A DNA stretch of 64,000 nt, from assembly GCA_950097015.1 (NCBI GenBank), contig CATNEN010000003.1, positions 13,745,001-13,809,000 on the forward strand, in the 5' to 3' direction. Positions within the stretch are counted from its first letter, which is position 1. Each line of letters begins with the position of its first letter. Of the stretch, positions 1 to 10,805 are shown one piece after another. The notes beneath the pieces are model-generated. The model searched no databases. It had not been told where the DNA came from and worked only from the letters and a program-made list of their open reading frames with translations. The stretch is from Macrostomum hystrix (Eukaryota > Platyhelminthes > Macrostomidae). The position numbers and the translations under genes are program-made.

Positions 1-905
1 TCTAAATACCACCTAAATATATCCCCATAGAATCTAAATACCACCTAAATTTACCTCCCATAGAATCTAAATACCACCTAAATATATCCCATAGAATCTA
101 AATACCACCTAAATATACCCCCATAGAATCTAAATACCACCTAAATCTATCCCCATAGAATCTAAATACCACCTAAATATATCCCATAGAATCTAAATAC
201 TACCTAAATATACCCCCATAGAATCTAAATACTACCTAAATATATCCCCATAGAATCTAAATACTACCTAAATATATACCCATAGAATCTAAATACCACC
301 TAAATCTATCCCCATAGAATCTAAATACCACCTAAATATACCCCCATAGAATCTAAATACCACCTAAATATATCCCATAGAATCTAAATACTACCTAAAT
401 ATACCCCCATAGAATCTAAATACTACCTAAATATATCCCCATAGAATCTAAATACTACCTAAATATATCCCCATAGAATCTAAATACCACCTAAATCTAT
501 CCCCATAGAATCTAAATACCACCTAAATTTACCCCCCATAGAATCTAAATACCACCTAAATCTATCCCCATAGAATCTAAATACCACCTAAATTTACCCC
601 CATAGAATCTAAATACCACCTAAATCTATCCCCATAGAATCTAAATACCACCTAAATTTACCCCCTATAAAATCTAAATACCACCTAAATCTATCCCCAT
701 AGAATCTAAATACCACCTAAATCTATCCCCATAGAATATAAATACCACCTAAATTTACCCACAAAGAATTAGAATCTCACCTGAATCTACCCCAATCAAT
801 TAGAATCTCACCTAAATTGAATCTACCCCACAGAATCTAGATCTCTCCTAAATCTACAACCAGAGAATCTAAATCTTACCTTAATCTCACCTGAACCTAG
901 TCTCT
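1..905. repeat. 32-bp minisatellite in HID1 intron 2
   Basis: About 24 copies of a roughly 32-bp unit with core tctaaataccacctaaat and a pyrimidine-rich second half run from the left edge to about 760, then decay to about 905. The array lies downstream of HID1 exon 2 on the minus strand, so it is intronic. The array edge is outside the window. Confidence 0.95.
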
Positions 906-994
906 AAAAATCGAAATCTCGCCTGAGTTCAAAAGAAGACACACAGAGAGAATTCGAAGATAAAGCCAAATAAATTTTAGCCCCACAGACTAAC

Positions 995-3900
995 CTGTCT
1001 GCTGCTCCTTTTGTGTGTGATAAGAAGTCTCAGCAATGCTGACCAGTTTCTCCACAGCCTTATAGCACAGAGTGGCCAAATTTGATGGCGACTCTTCGCG
1101 TAGAGCACGAATTTCGGCAGCGGGTATTAGGATAAAGATATCCTGCATGGTGGTCTCAAACTCGCTCCAGAATTGATCCCAGAAGTCATTGTCTGCTGCT
1201 TCTACAGGCTATGAAATTTATATTAATGAGATGGATTTCTTTGTAAGCTCTGTTTAAAAACGAATTTTCTATTAGCATTAGTTATGGTTACTGTATTACT
1301 CATTACTTTACTACAAACATGAAGTAAATAAATGTATACATAAATAAAACTTTACATTTAAATTACGAATGTATATATAGCATTAAGCATTATCTTAGAG
1401 TTGCTTGCAAGGATAATTTTTAAAGTACACTGCACATGTCCATGGACTTAGGGTAAAAACTCCAATAGCATCAGCCTAGATTACGGCTACTAGCGGAATT
1501 GGAGTTAGAATGCGCATATTGCAGCAAATAAGTTATTCCTTGTTATTTATTGGACTAATTTAATTTTATCTGAAATCCTAGACCTACTATGGTCAAATTT
1601 TTCCAATGGGTGTGGTATAAGTCACATAGATTTTTACTTTTTATTATTTCACATTGACTGCTTAGTTAGGAATTAGCAAGTTATAAGGGTCCTACAGGCT
1701 GCAGTAATTCCAACATTGAAAATTTTGTCTGTATATGCAATTCTATCAAATTTGTAATATTATTAAATGCAATGAATATTGTCCATTGTAGTGGAGCCCT
1801 ATTGGAATATCTGCAAAATCAAGCAGATGTGCAACAGGGCAGGGATGGGACAAATAATCTGATAATAAGTATTCCAATCAAATTTACCAAATTAATTGTT
1901 TTATAGAGCTCAATTTTCATTGCAACCAATCAAAGCAAAGATCTTTTAACTACTTATTCATTGCATAAAGTTTTACACATTTCAGATTTCTCAGGACCTA
2001 GTAAAACATAAAAGAATTTGTGGGAAATCAATGAAAAAAATGCTAAAACCTAGTCCCTAGCAACATAACATAAGCAAACTGACATGTGAAAATTTTGCAA
2101 ATTTGTAAGTACCAATAGTGCACACCTTACAAAAGTTTGTGATAGTTCTGGTGATTTCCAGAGCCTAAATAGGTAATCTCCTGAAAATGCTAACCAACTG
2201 CTCTTCAATGAATTGAACATAGGAATGTTCTAATGTGGTACCTTATCATTAAATAACATTGTCAATGAACTAAAGCCTGTTTACATGTATAAACATTTTT
2301 ATTTCTATTTCTATATAAATAAATATATATTTGCTTCTCTTACAAACAAACTTATAACTTATGCATGACAAATAAGATTAAGAAATATAGTTTCCTACAA
2401 AATTTTCAGTTTGTTAATAATCTATATGCAAAATATGAAGTATTAGAATCAGTTGCTCTTCATATTTATCACATCCAAACAACAGAGATAGACTTAGTGT
2501 GCAACAAGCCCCTTCATTTTACCAAGATATGCGACAAGCATTAACTAAGAATTGCACAAAAAATTAAAGAGATAGTAATGTAATTCTCTGAGTGTGACAA
2601 GTATGACATGTTTTAAAAAAAATACAATTGACAGGTGTCCCAAAAATGTCATGTATTCCAATAGGGTTGTGGAAAGCAATTTATTTAATCAAATAGTGCT
2701 GCAAATGAAAAAATGATGCAGATACAAAAAAGACTATACATACTTTAGTCTCAATCATGATAGCTATACACCATAAGAAATTCTTCATTTTATACCAAAT
2801 TATGCCAAGTACAAAACTAGCTACAAAGCTTACTGCCAAATTTAAATTCTAATCAAAAAAGGATGCCCAGAATTGAAAAAATGTGCAACATGGTAAGTTT
2901 GAATAGCATTTTAAACAATTGTTCAAAGTTATAACTAGAAAACATGAAAAAAACTAGAATTCTTTACATTGTGATTAAAAAGAAACAAAGAGCAAAATGT
3001 AAACAATTGATTAAATATATGGTAAGAAATTGTTTAAAAAATCTAAAAGTTACCTAAAGTTTGTTCATTTACTTTACGTTCGGATCCTAGACACTTCCTC
3101 ATCTTACAACTTTGTCATCTTACAACTTCGTCATCTACTTGGAAAGTAGGACACTATGTCATCCAGCCAATTGGCATGCTTTAAAGTTTGGTCAGTTCGT
3201 CATCTACTAATATAAATAACAAGCAATCAAGTTCGTCATCAATAAAGTGAGGGTGGGGTGGTGGGGCAGAGGTGTGAACATATTTCACACTCTAAATTGT
3301 AAAAAAGGTGTCAAAACTGATTTCATTAAGATCATTAACATTCATTAAAAGTTGAAAGATAGGTGCCAACACGATGTGAAGAGGGGTGGGGAAGGGTGGT
3401 TCTGTTCTAACTATGAAAACTTTTGTTTTATAGATGACAAAGTGTCCACAAGTCTAAGTCTCTTTGTCATCCACCCTCTGAGATATTGGACAGATTATCA
3501 TCTGGATGACGAAGTTATAAGATGACGAAGTGTCCAGGTACCCTTTACTCTATATCAGCATTGCACAAATTGTAACAAAAACTGTACTAATAAATGACTA
3601 CTTTCTAAATATATCCATACCTCTGCAACATAAATTTATGCAATTTTTTCTTTGACACTTTTGACACAAGCACCAGCACCATTTTGGCATTAAAATTTTA
3701 TGCCAGATATTTTTTTAGCTTAAACTACATGACCTGGACTATAGAACACATAAACATGTCAGAAATACTATTTAGCTTACAGTTTTACCCTATAAACGAT
3801 AAAAAGAAACAATGTTTCAGATGCCAAAGTGCCTCAAAAATCAAACTACAGTACAGGGCGTGTCATACAGTACAGTAGGCCTACATATTGAAATTTTTGC

Positions 3901-4067
3901 TTTACATTTAGTAGCTAGTTTTACTGGAAATTATGACAAGCAATAGCTTGCATAATTTTTATGACCAAAGAATATAAAAAAGCAAGTATGAGATTTTTTA
4001 CCTGTGTTCTTGTTGTGAGTTGAATCACAGCTTTTCTGTAGTTAAGCTTTGTGTTTTCATTTCCCAT
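995..4067 (-). CDS. HID1: HID1 homologue, first two coding exons (5'-partial gene)
   Basis: HID1 is a peripheral membrane protein of the Golgi/trans-Golgi that acts in peptide-hormone sorting and dense-core vesicle formation. Exon 1 is 4002..4067 (22 codons) and starts MGNENTKLNYRKAVIQL. It has Gly2 and Thr6, fitting the N-myristoylation consensus MGxxxS/T, and ends at a GT donor. Exon 2 is 995..1208; it follows an AG acceptor in phase 0 and ends at a GT donor with one nucleotide of the next codon. Its translation includes FWDQFWSEFE, LIPAAEIRALREESPSNLA and TLCYKAVEKLV, which match the conserved HID1 N terminus as I recall it. The remaining exons lie left of position 1. The 2.8-kb intron 1 contains an inverted-repeat element. 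The next gene starts head-to-head at 5954. I am confident of the family; both exons are too short to appear as long ORFs. Confidence 0.9.
3082..3542. mobile_element. non-autonomous inverted-repeat element in HID1 intron 1
   Basis: The ends are imperfect inverted repeats. The left end reads GGATCCTAGACACTTC, and the reverse complement of the right end reads GGTACCTGGACACTTC; both continue into CATCTTA(C/T)AACTT(T/C)GTCATC. Sub-terminal blocks of GTCATC/GATGAC repeat in both orientations, giving a foldback structure. CTTTAC occurs at 3072-3077 and immediately after the right end at 3543-3548, so it may be a target duplication, but four extra bases separate it from the left end. No transposase is present. 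The superfamily is not identified. Confidence 0.55.
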
Positions 4068-5953
4068 TTTCGATCTATGAAATCGTTAAAAATTTAATTA
4101 AATACAGAACTTTTGTGTTCATAAAATGTGAAGGAGGAGAGGAATTTTTCTAAATCGTTAAAATGGCTAGCCTAATGTATTTGTTGCAGAAAATAATAAT
4201 TACTTTCGCTGCTACTCGCTCGCTATCGAATTCCGTCTTGTTATTGCCAAAAAGTTAAAATCAGGCGTCAGATAATTTTCCTAGAACTTGTTTAAAAAGT
4301 GGTAAGAATAACAAAACAGTTTATAAACGAGTTGTTCTTGACGTTTTAAGAAATAAACGTAGTGGGCCTAATATAAAGTGCACTTATAGGAAACCAAGTA
4401 ACTTACTCAGTACTATGTTAATATATTTTGCGTTATTTGCACGGAAGTGTTATGTTTTTTCTGTGTCTTAGCTAGTATAATAGTACTAAATTAAGATAAG
4501 GCCAGTAAATTATCATTTAAAAATTCAGTGCAAGGACAAGGGGGTGAGTGGCAGAGCGGTCTAACGCGTTTGCTTCTCGCAACAAGGTTCCTATATAAGC
4601 AGGATTTTGAAATATTCGACGGAGAGAAGGCTTGTGGGATTATCATGCAATTAACGCGCTTATCAATCCCACCAAAGACAAGACATTTGATACTACAGTC
4701 CTTGCTCCAAGGCACAGGGAAAGTGTACACTTGCCTGACAACCAGAAAGTCAGGGCACACCAACCTGTGCAGTGATATGATCGCGTATGCCTGCGAACGG
4801 TATCTCAAGGACTCGGAGAGTACAGTAAACACTCATTGTGGTCCTTGCAGTATCCACAAGAGTGCGTGTACGGGTGCTCTGGAGTCAGCGAAATGGGCAG
4901 AATTTCCTTCTGTAATTATAATTAGTTTAATTTTGGTTCAAGAACTAACCACCCTAACTAATGCGCTTAGCCTAAGTATAATAATTTAGGCAGCTGAATG
5001 TTTATTTCTAAGCATTGTCTTATCACTTGAACTGTTTACGTAAATTGGAAAATAAATCTAGGTAATAAAAGTAAACTTTAGCAGTTATTTAAAATAAAAG
5101 AAGATTATCAATCCTGCTTTAAAGCTGTGTACAAGAATTTGAATAATTTTTCTAGCTGTTAAAACGCTATACTGCGAAACAAATGTGTTAAATATTTAAA
5201 CATGAGCATTTTCAAAGAAAAGCAAAAACCACGAAAACTGCAGTATCCGCCAGTATGTTATAATTCGAGATCTGTATGATGTTGCAAACCTTCTTCATGC
5301 ATTATAACTGATTTTATTATAGCTGATTATACTTATCTGTATAAAATAGTACAATCTTAAGATTTTCTTAGATTTGTCTCATATAAAAAATAATTGGCAA
5401 TGTCCAACTTGTAATTTGAACAATGTTTATATCTATTATAGGTCAGCAAAATTAGAAAATCTTAATTAAAAGTAGTTCATGCATACCTATGTATCTAAAA
5501 ATGATCCTCACAGAGTTATTATACCTATTACGGTTTCTCTTACAAGCTTGAGCATAAATGGCCAATTGGGTTTGTAGTGTTTAATTTGAAGTTTTTTATC
5601 ACATACTTAATCAGTATATAAAGTTTTGTGAATGAATTTTAAATATTATCTAATTATCAAGAGAACTTGAAAGAACATATATAATCTTAATATATTATAT
5701 TACCGATGTAGAAAGAGCAAATAAAACATTGAATATGTTAGTTATAGAAAGTAAAATACTATTTCTCAAATGGAAAACTGATTTTCAATGGGCCTTCTAA
5801 TACGAGTAACAGGCAGTTGTTTCTGCCATATTATTGCTTTGCTAAATTTTGTAACATTTTAAATTAACTATTTTTAGCAACTTTTTTGATGATACAAATT
5901 TTAACTATCATTTCAGCTCAAATAAATCAAGTGTTAAACTGCAAAAAACTGGG
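4068..5953. other. intergenic region between divergent HID1 and kinase genes
   Basis: AT-rich DNA between the HID1 start codon and the first recognised kinase coding exon. It holds one SINE A copy (4538-4915) and no other recognisable coding sequence. The first kinase exon stays open upstream of its ATG, back to an AG acceptor at 5916. A further 5' exon with a signal peptide could therefore lie here, but I could not find it. Confidence 0.5.
4538..4915 (+). mobile_element. SINE family A copy (tRNA-derived)
   Basis: It begins with a box-A-like gtggcagagcggtctaacgc. The body shares blocks with the copies at 22276, 62440, 19349 (minus) and 34975 (minus): a segment around ccaaggcacag, then gtgtacacttgcctgac, agaaagtcagggca, and gagtcagcgaaatgggcaga. 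The box-B region is degenerate in this copy. Confidence 0.75.
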
Positions 5954-8900
5954 ATGATTACAAACATATCTGACAGTGCTAGTCTATCAATTGTATTGAC
6001 ATTAGTGGCTTTTGCATGCATCTGCTTAGTTGGTCTGCTCATTTTTCAATGCACATCTTGCTGCTCACAGACAGATTTGTACAAGGTTTGTCGAAACTTT
6101 TTGTGATTTAACATTGAACGTATGCAGATTCTAAATATATTTCTTGTTTTCTTTTTAGAACTTTGTACTGGAAGGTGAATTTAATCAGAGCACAGAGTCT
6201 CATGTTGCCTCCGTTGGAGCATATTCGAATGATCCTGGTCGAACCATGGCTGAATTTGGTATGCTACCGCCGCCAAACGAGGCATCAATGTCCATAACTG
6301 ATGAAACTATTCGACCGAGCAGTAGCTCATTCAACGACCTGGCTGCTATTGTTCAGCAGAAGCCAGAAAATTTTCTGCGACCAAGAATTCGACTGCGTTT
6401 TGAATTACTGCCAAAATCGTCCGGTGTTATTTTGTGTTAGTTAATATCAATGCAACTAATATTTTTCCAGTTTTTAGAAAGTCGATAACTCGATCGATAA
6501 TTGAGATAACTCAATCTTTAATCGATAACTTGATCGATAATTGAGATAACTCAATCTTTAATCGATAACTCGATCGATAATTGAGATAACTCAATCTTTA
6601 ATCGATAGCTCGATCGATATTTTGATTATCGATAACTCGATGTTCGATCATGTTCAGCGTCAAAAGATATTCTCATTTTCATCACCCTAATCTGCAGTTC
6701 CTAATCTGCTCCATATGGATCGAAAGCATTTGTTCTTCCTGAGCGAACTTGGCCAAGCCTGGTTTGGTCCAGTCATCGATGCCGAGTGCAATCGCTACGG
6801 CGAGACGCTCCGTTCCAAAGTGATTGTTCGACTATTGTCCAATAAAGCTTCCGTTGATTTGGCCGAAAAAGATCGTTTGCACTTTTTGGCAGATATTCAA
6901 GCCTATAAAGAATGCGTCGATCCTTGCGTGCTGAAACTATTGGGATTGTGTACAACAGCTGACCCCTATCTGGCCGTCATGGAGGCCACCTTGGTTAGTA
7001 GTATTGCTATAAAAATCATTCAATCATTATAATGATAGGTATTATTGAAATCACGGAAAATGTATTTTGGTCCTAGTCCCTACTAACTTATCTCAATTTC
7101 TCCCCTGTCTCATCTCTCCCCTGTCTCTACTCCCCCCTGTCTCTACTCTCCCCTGTCCCTACTCTCCCCTGTCTCATCCCTCCCCTGTCTCATCTCTCCC
7201 CTGTCTCATCTCTCCCCTGTCTTATCTCTCCCCAGTTTCAACTCTCCCCTGTCTCATCTCTCACCTGTCTCTACCCCCCTGTCTCTACTCTCCCCTGTCT
7301 CATCTCTCCCCTGTCTCATCTCTCACCTGTCTCTACCCCCCTGTCTCTACTCTTCCCTGTCTCATTTCTCCCTGTCTCATCTCTCCCCTGTCTTATCTCT
7401 CCCCAGTTTCATCTCTCCCGTCTCATCTCTCCCCTGTCTCATCAATCCCCTGTCTCATTTCTCCATGTCTTATCTCTCCCCTGTCTCATCTCTCCCCTGT
7501 CTTATCTCTCCCCAGTTTCATCTCTCCCCTGTCTCATCTCTTACCTGTCTCATCTCTCACCTGTCTCATCTCTCCCCTGTCTCATCTCTCCCCTGTTTCA
7601 TCTCTCCCCTGTCTCATTTCTCCCCTGTCTCATCTCTCCCCTGTCTCATCTCTCACCTGTCTCATCTCTCCCCTGTCTCATCTCTCCCCTGTCTCATGTA
7701 TCCGAAGAACTGCAGTCTTTGTTTGGCTACATGAATAAATCAGCGACTTAGTAAGGAAGTTATCTTTCGTTTCGTTAACCAATCCAGACTGATCTGAAGA
7801 CCTATTTGCGCTCGCTTCTCACCGACGGCGGTCACCGTTCGCTCGAGGACTCGCTGACACTCAAATTCGCTTCTCAAGCCTGCCGCGGCCTGGCTGTGCT
7901 GCACGAGAAAGGCTTCGTCTATCAGGATATTGGAGCTAGGAATTGTCGACTGACGGAGTCTCTGGTGCTGAAGATTGGCGATTACGGCTGTACAGAAACG
8001 GAGCACAGTGTTGGTGGATTAATTGACTCATGAACAAGATTATTGTTTCAGATTTTTAGATCCGAAGGATCTTTTAGACCATTAGCTTCGAGATCGTGAA
8101 CTCCCTTATCCTCAGTAAAATTATACGAACTCTCACCGCCCCAGGTCTATCATCTCATCTGGGGCGTAACTAACTCAGGTTATATTTCCCAAATCCCAAG
8201 ATCCTCAGGTTAGGATTCCTAAATCATAAGTTCTTCAGATTAGGATTTCCAATTCCCTAGATCCTCAGGTAAGGATTCCCAAATCCCTAGATCCTCTGGT
8301 TGCGATTCCCAAATCAATAGATCCTCAGGTTAGGATTCCCCAAATCTCTCACATTAGGATTCCTAAATCTCCCAGATTTGGATTCCCCGAATCTCCCAGA
8401 ATATGATTCCCCAAATCTCCCAGATTAGGATTCCCCAAATCTCCCAGATTAGGATTCCCCAAATCTCCCAGATTAGGATTCCCCAAATCTTTCAGATTAT
8501 GATTCCCCAAATCTCTCAGATTAGGATTCCCCAAATCTCCCAGATTAGGATTCCCCAAATCTTTCAGATTATGATTCCCCAAATCTCTCAGATTAGGAAT
8601 CCCCAAATCTCCCAGATTAGGATTCCCCAAATCTCCCAGATTAGGAATCCCCAAATCTCTCACATTAGGATTCCCCAAATCTTTCAGATTAGGATTCCCC
8701 AAATCTCTCAGATTAGGAATCCCCAAATCTCCCAGATTAGGATTCCCCAAATCTACCAGATTATGGTTCCCCAAATCTCCTAGATTAGGAATCCCCAAAT
8801 CTCCCAGATTAGGATTCCCCAAATCTCTCAGATTAGGAATCCCCAAATCTCCCAGATTAGGAATCCCCAAATCTCCCAGATTAGGATTCCCCAAATCTCC

Positions 8901-10232
8901 CAGATTAGGAATCCCCAAATCTCCCAGATTAGGAATCATCCCAAATCTCCCTTGTCCTCCGCTTTAGCTTCCCAATACCGCAGTGGTCCTCTGATTAGAA
9001 TTCCTAAACCCCATAATACTAATTTGTTTATCATTTTTCTACATTTTTAGGAAGATTATGTCACCGTAGGAGATCAGCTGGTACCGCTGCGTTGGCTAGC
9101 TCCAGGTAATTTCGCGCAGAACAATGACAGCGGAGAACTTGCTGTGGTTGACCATTCGATCCGGACGAATATTTGGTGAGTGAAAAATTGCTACCTTTGT
9201 TAAATCCGGCATTGAGGGACTTCATATTAACGTCGGGAAAATTCATTAACACTAACTCGAACTCAGGTCACTAGGGGTCCTACTTCTCGAGCTGTGCAGT
9301 ATGGCTAGGCAACCGCTAATTAGTTACACCGACGATCAGCTGTTAAATCAACTGGCAACCAGCTTGTCAAATTCGAATTTGGATTCATTTTTAATCGATG
9401 CTCTCAAATTGGACGCCGAAAGATGCGCTTGTCAGCACAGCACCAACAGTCAGCTATGGAAGATGTGAGCTCATGGTGTTACAGATCTGTTGATTACCTG
9501 TTAGACACTGTTACTGTGAACTGTTAGATATTCACTCTATGACCTGTTAGACTCTGATACCATGACCTGTTAGATACTGATACTATGACCTGTTAAACAC
9601 TGGTACTATGACCTGTTAGACACAAAAACTATGACCTGTTAGACACTGACTCAATGACCTGTTAGACACTGACTCAATGACCTGTTAGACACTGATACCA
9701 TGAACTGTTAGACACTGACTCAATGATCTGTTAGACACTGACTCAATGACCTGTTAGACACTGACTCAATGACCTATTAGACACTGACTCAATGACCTGT
9801 TAGACACTGACTCAATGACCTGTTAGACACTGATACAATGACCTGTTAGACACTATCACTATGAGCTGCTATTGTTAGACACCAAGGCTATGACCTGTTG
9901 AACGCTAAAGCCGTGACTGTTAGACACTGTTTGAGAGCACTGTGTCTACTGACTAGCTACTGACACAAGACGCAAGAAACTACTGACAATACTGACTGAC
10001 AATATGACATTGTTATAGGCACGAGCTGCGCAATATTTGTTGGAGCACCGCTGATCGACTAACAGCCAGCGAGCTTTTTGACAACCTAGATCGTCTCTTT
10101 AAAGTGGCTTTGTCTTCAACTACTGCCAGTAGTAAGCGAGCACAATTGACTCTTGAAAGTTCCGCCAGTCCCGACTGGGCTTTCTCGGCTGGAACAGCTG
10201 GCATCGAATCGATGAACAGTATTGACAACTGA
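5954..10232 (+). CDS. lemur tyrosine kinase (LMTK/AATK)-like membrane protein, seven exons, likely pseudokinase
   Basis: Exons: 5954..6085, 6159..6423, 6698..6993, 7788..8009, 9051..9175, 9267..9464 and 10019..10232. All have GT-AG introns with consistent phase and give 483 aa. Residues 11-33 are a hydrophobic membrane segment followed by CTSCC, then a linker and a kinase domain starting near 144. The glycine loop is GQAWFG (151-156). The catalytic loop is YQDIGARN (276-283) and the DFG position is DYG (296-298), as is usual in this family. EDYVTVGDQL, LRWLAP and NIWSLGVLLLEL match LMTK subdomains. The beta-3 lysine position is Arg177 (VIVR), the alpha-C glutamate position is Asp198, and APE reads APG, so catalysis is doubtful. 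The protein stops about 60 residues after the kinase fold, whereas vertebrate LMTKs have very long tails. Position 5954 is the first Met in the first recognised exon; the true 5' end is unresolved. Confidence 0.88.
6476..6640. repeat. 40-bp minisatellite, kinase intron 2
   Basis: About 3.5 copies of a unit containing gataactcgatcgataattg and gataactcaatctttaatc. The unit is itself rich in TCGAT/ATCGA palindromes. It lies between the exons ending at 6423 and starting at 6698 and fills most of that intron. Confidence 0.9.
7081..7697. repeat. 15-bp pyrimidine-rich minisatellite, kinase intron 3
   Basis: About 40 copies of tctcccctgtctcat with variants (cagtttcat, gtctctac). The 15-bp period creates long spurious ORFs in several frames. 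The unit closely resembles the array inside the hAT element at 28278-28793 (tctcccgtgtctcat). Confidence 0.95.
8170..8960. repeat. 24-bp minisatellite, kinase intron 4
   Basis: About 24 homogeneous copies of a 24-bp unit (core ccccaaatctcccagatta) run from about 8340 to 8940. They are preceded by diverged longer units with cctcaggttaggattccc. The array fills most of the intron between 8009 and 9051 and opens spurious ORFs on both strands. Confidence 0.95.
9484..9930. repeat. 23-bp minisatellite, kinase intron 6
   Basis: About 18 copies of a 23-bp unit (gacctgttagacactgac plus tcaat or variants), lying between the exons ending at 9464 and starting at 10019. Confidence 0.95.
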
Positions 10233-10504
10233 ATCGGTTTTGTTTTACGCAAAATTTTCAGATTTTGTCCGCTTATTTATATTGGCCAATCGAAAACGCA
10301 TCCAATCCATGCGAAAATGTGCATGCGAATCAGTCATTTTACGAGTCTTACAAGCTTTAATCACACACCTTACTGTGCTATTTAATATCCTCGATCCTTT
10401 TTTCTCTGCTTATTTTTGAATTAATCTAGTTGCTTCTCCAAAATCAATCCAATTGATCCAGCGAATTTAAACTGTATCACGTCTATCCTGTAACGATCCC
10501 AATG

Positions 10505-10805
10505 TACACTGGCTTCCATCCACCTCACTCCATACCCTACTGCTATGTACATTGCCTCGAATCAAGCTCGCTCCCATACCCTACTGCTATGTACATTGCC
10601 TCGAACCAACCTCACTCCTATACCCTAACTTTATGTACATTGCCTCGAACCAACCTCACTCCCATACCCTACTGCTATGTACATTGCCTCGAACCAACCT
10701 CACTCCTATACCCTAATGTTATGTACATTGCCTCACACCCACCTCACTCGCATAAACTAATGCTAAGTACATTGCCTCACACCCACCTCACTCCCATACC
10801 CCGCC
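10505..10805. repeat. 44-bp minisatellite downstream of the kinase gene
   Basis: About seven copies of a 44-bp unit containing cctcgaaccaacctcactcc and ctatgtacattg. It begins about 270 bp after the kinase stop codon. The apparent 103-residue ORF here comes from the repeat. Confidence 0.9.

Noticed and set aside
1..905. Resemblance of the many regular arrays to CRISPR
   Set aside because: Units are head-to-tail without unique spacers, and the gene content is animal. These are minisatellites.
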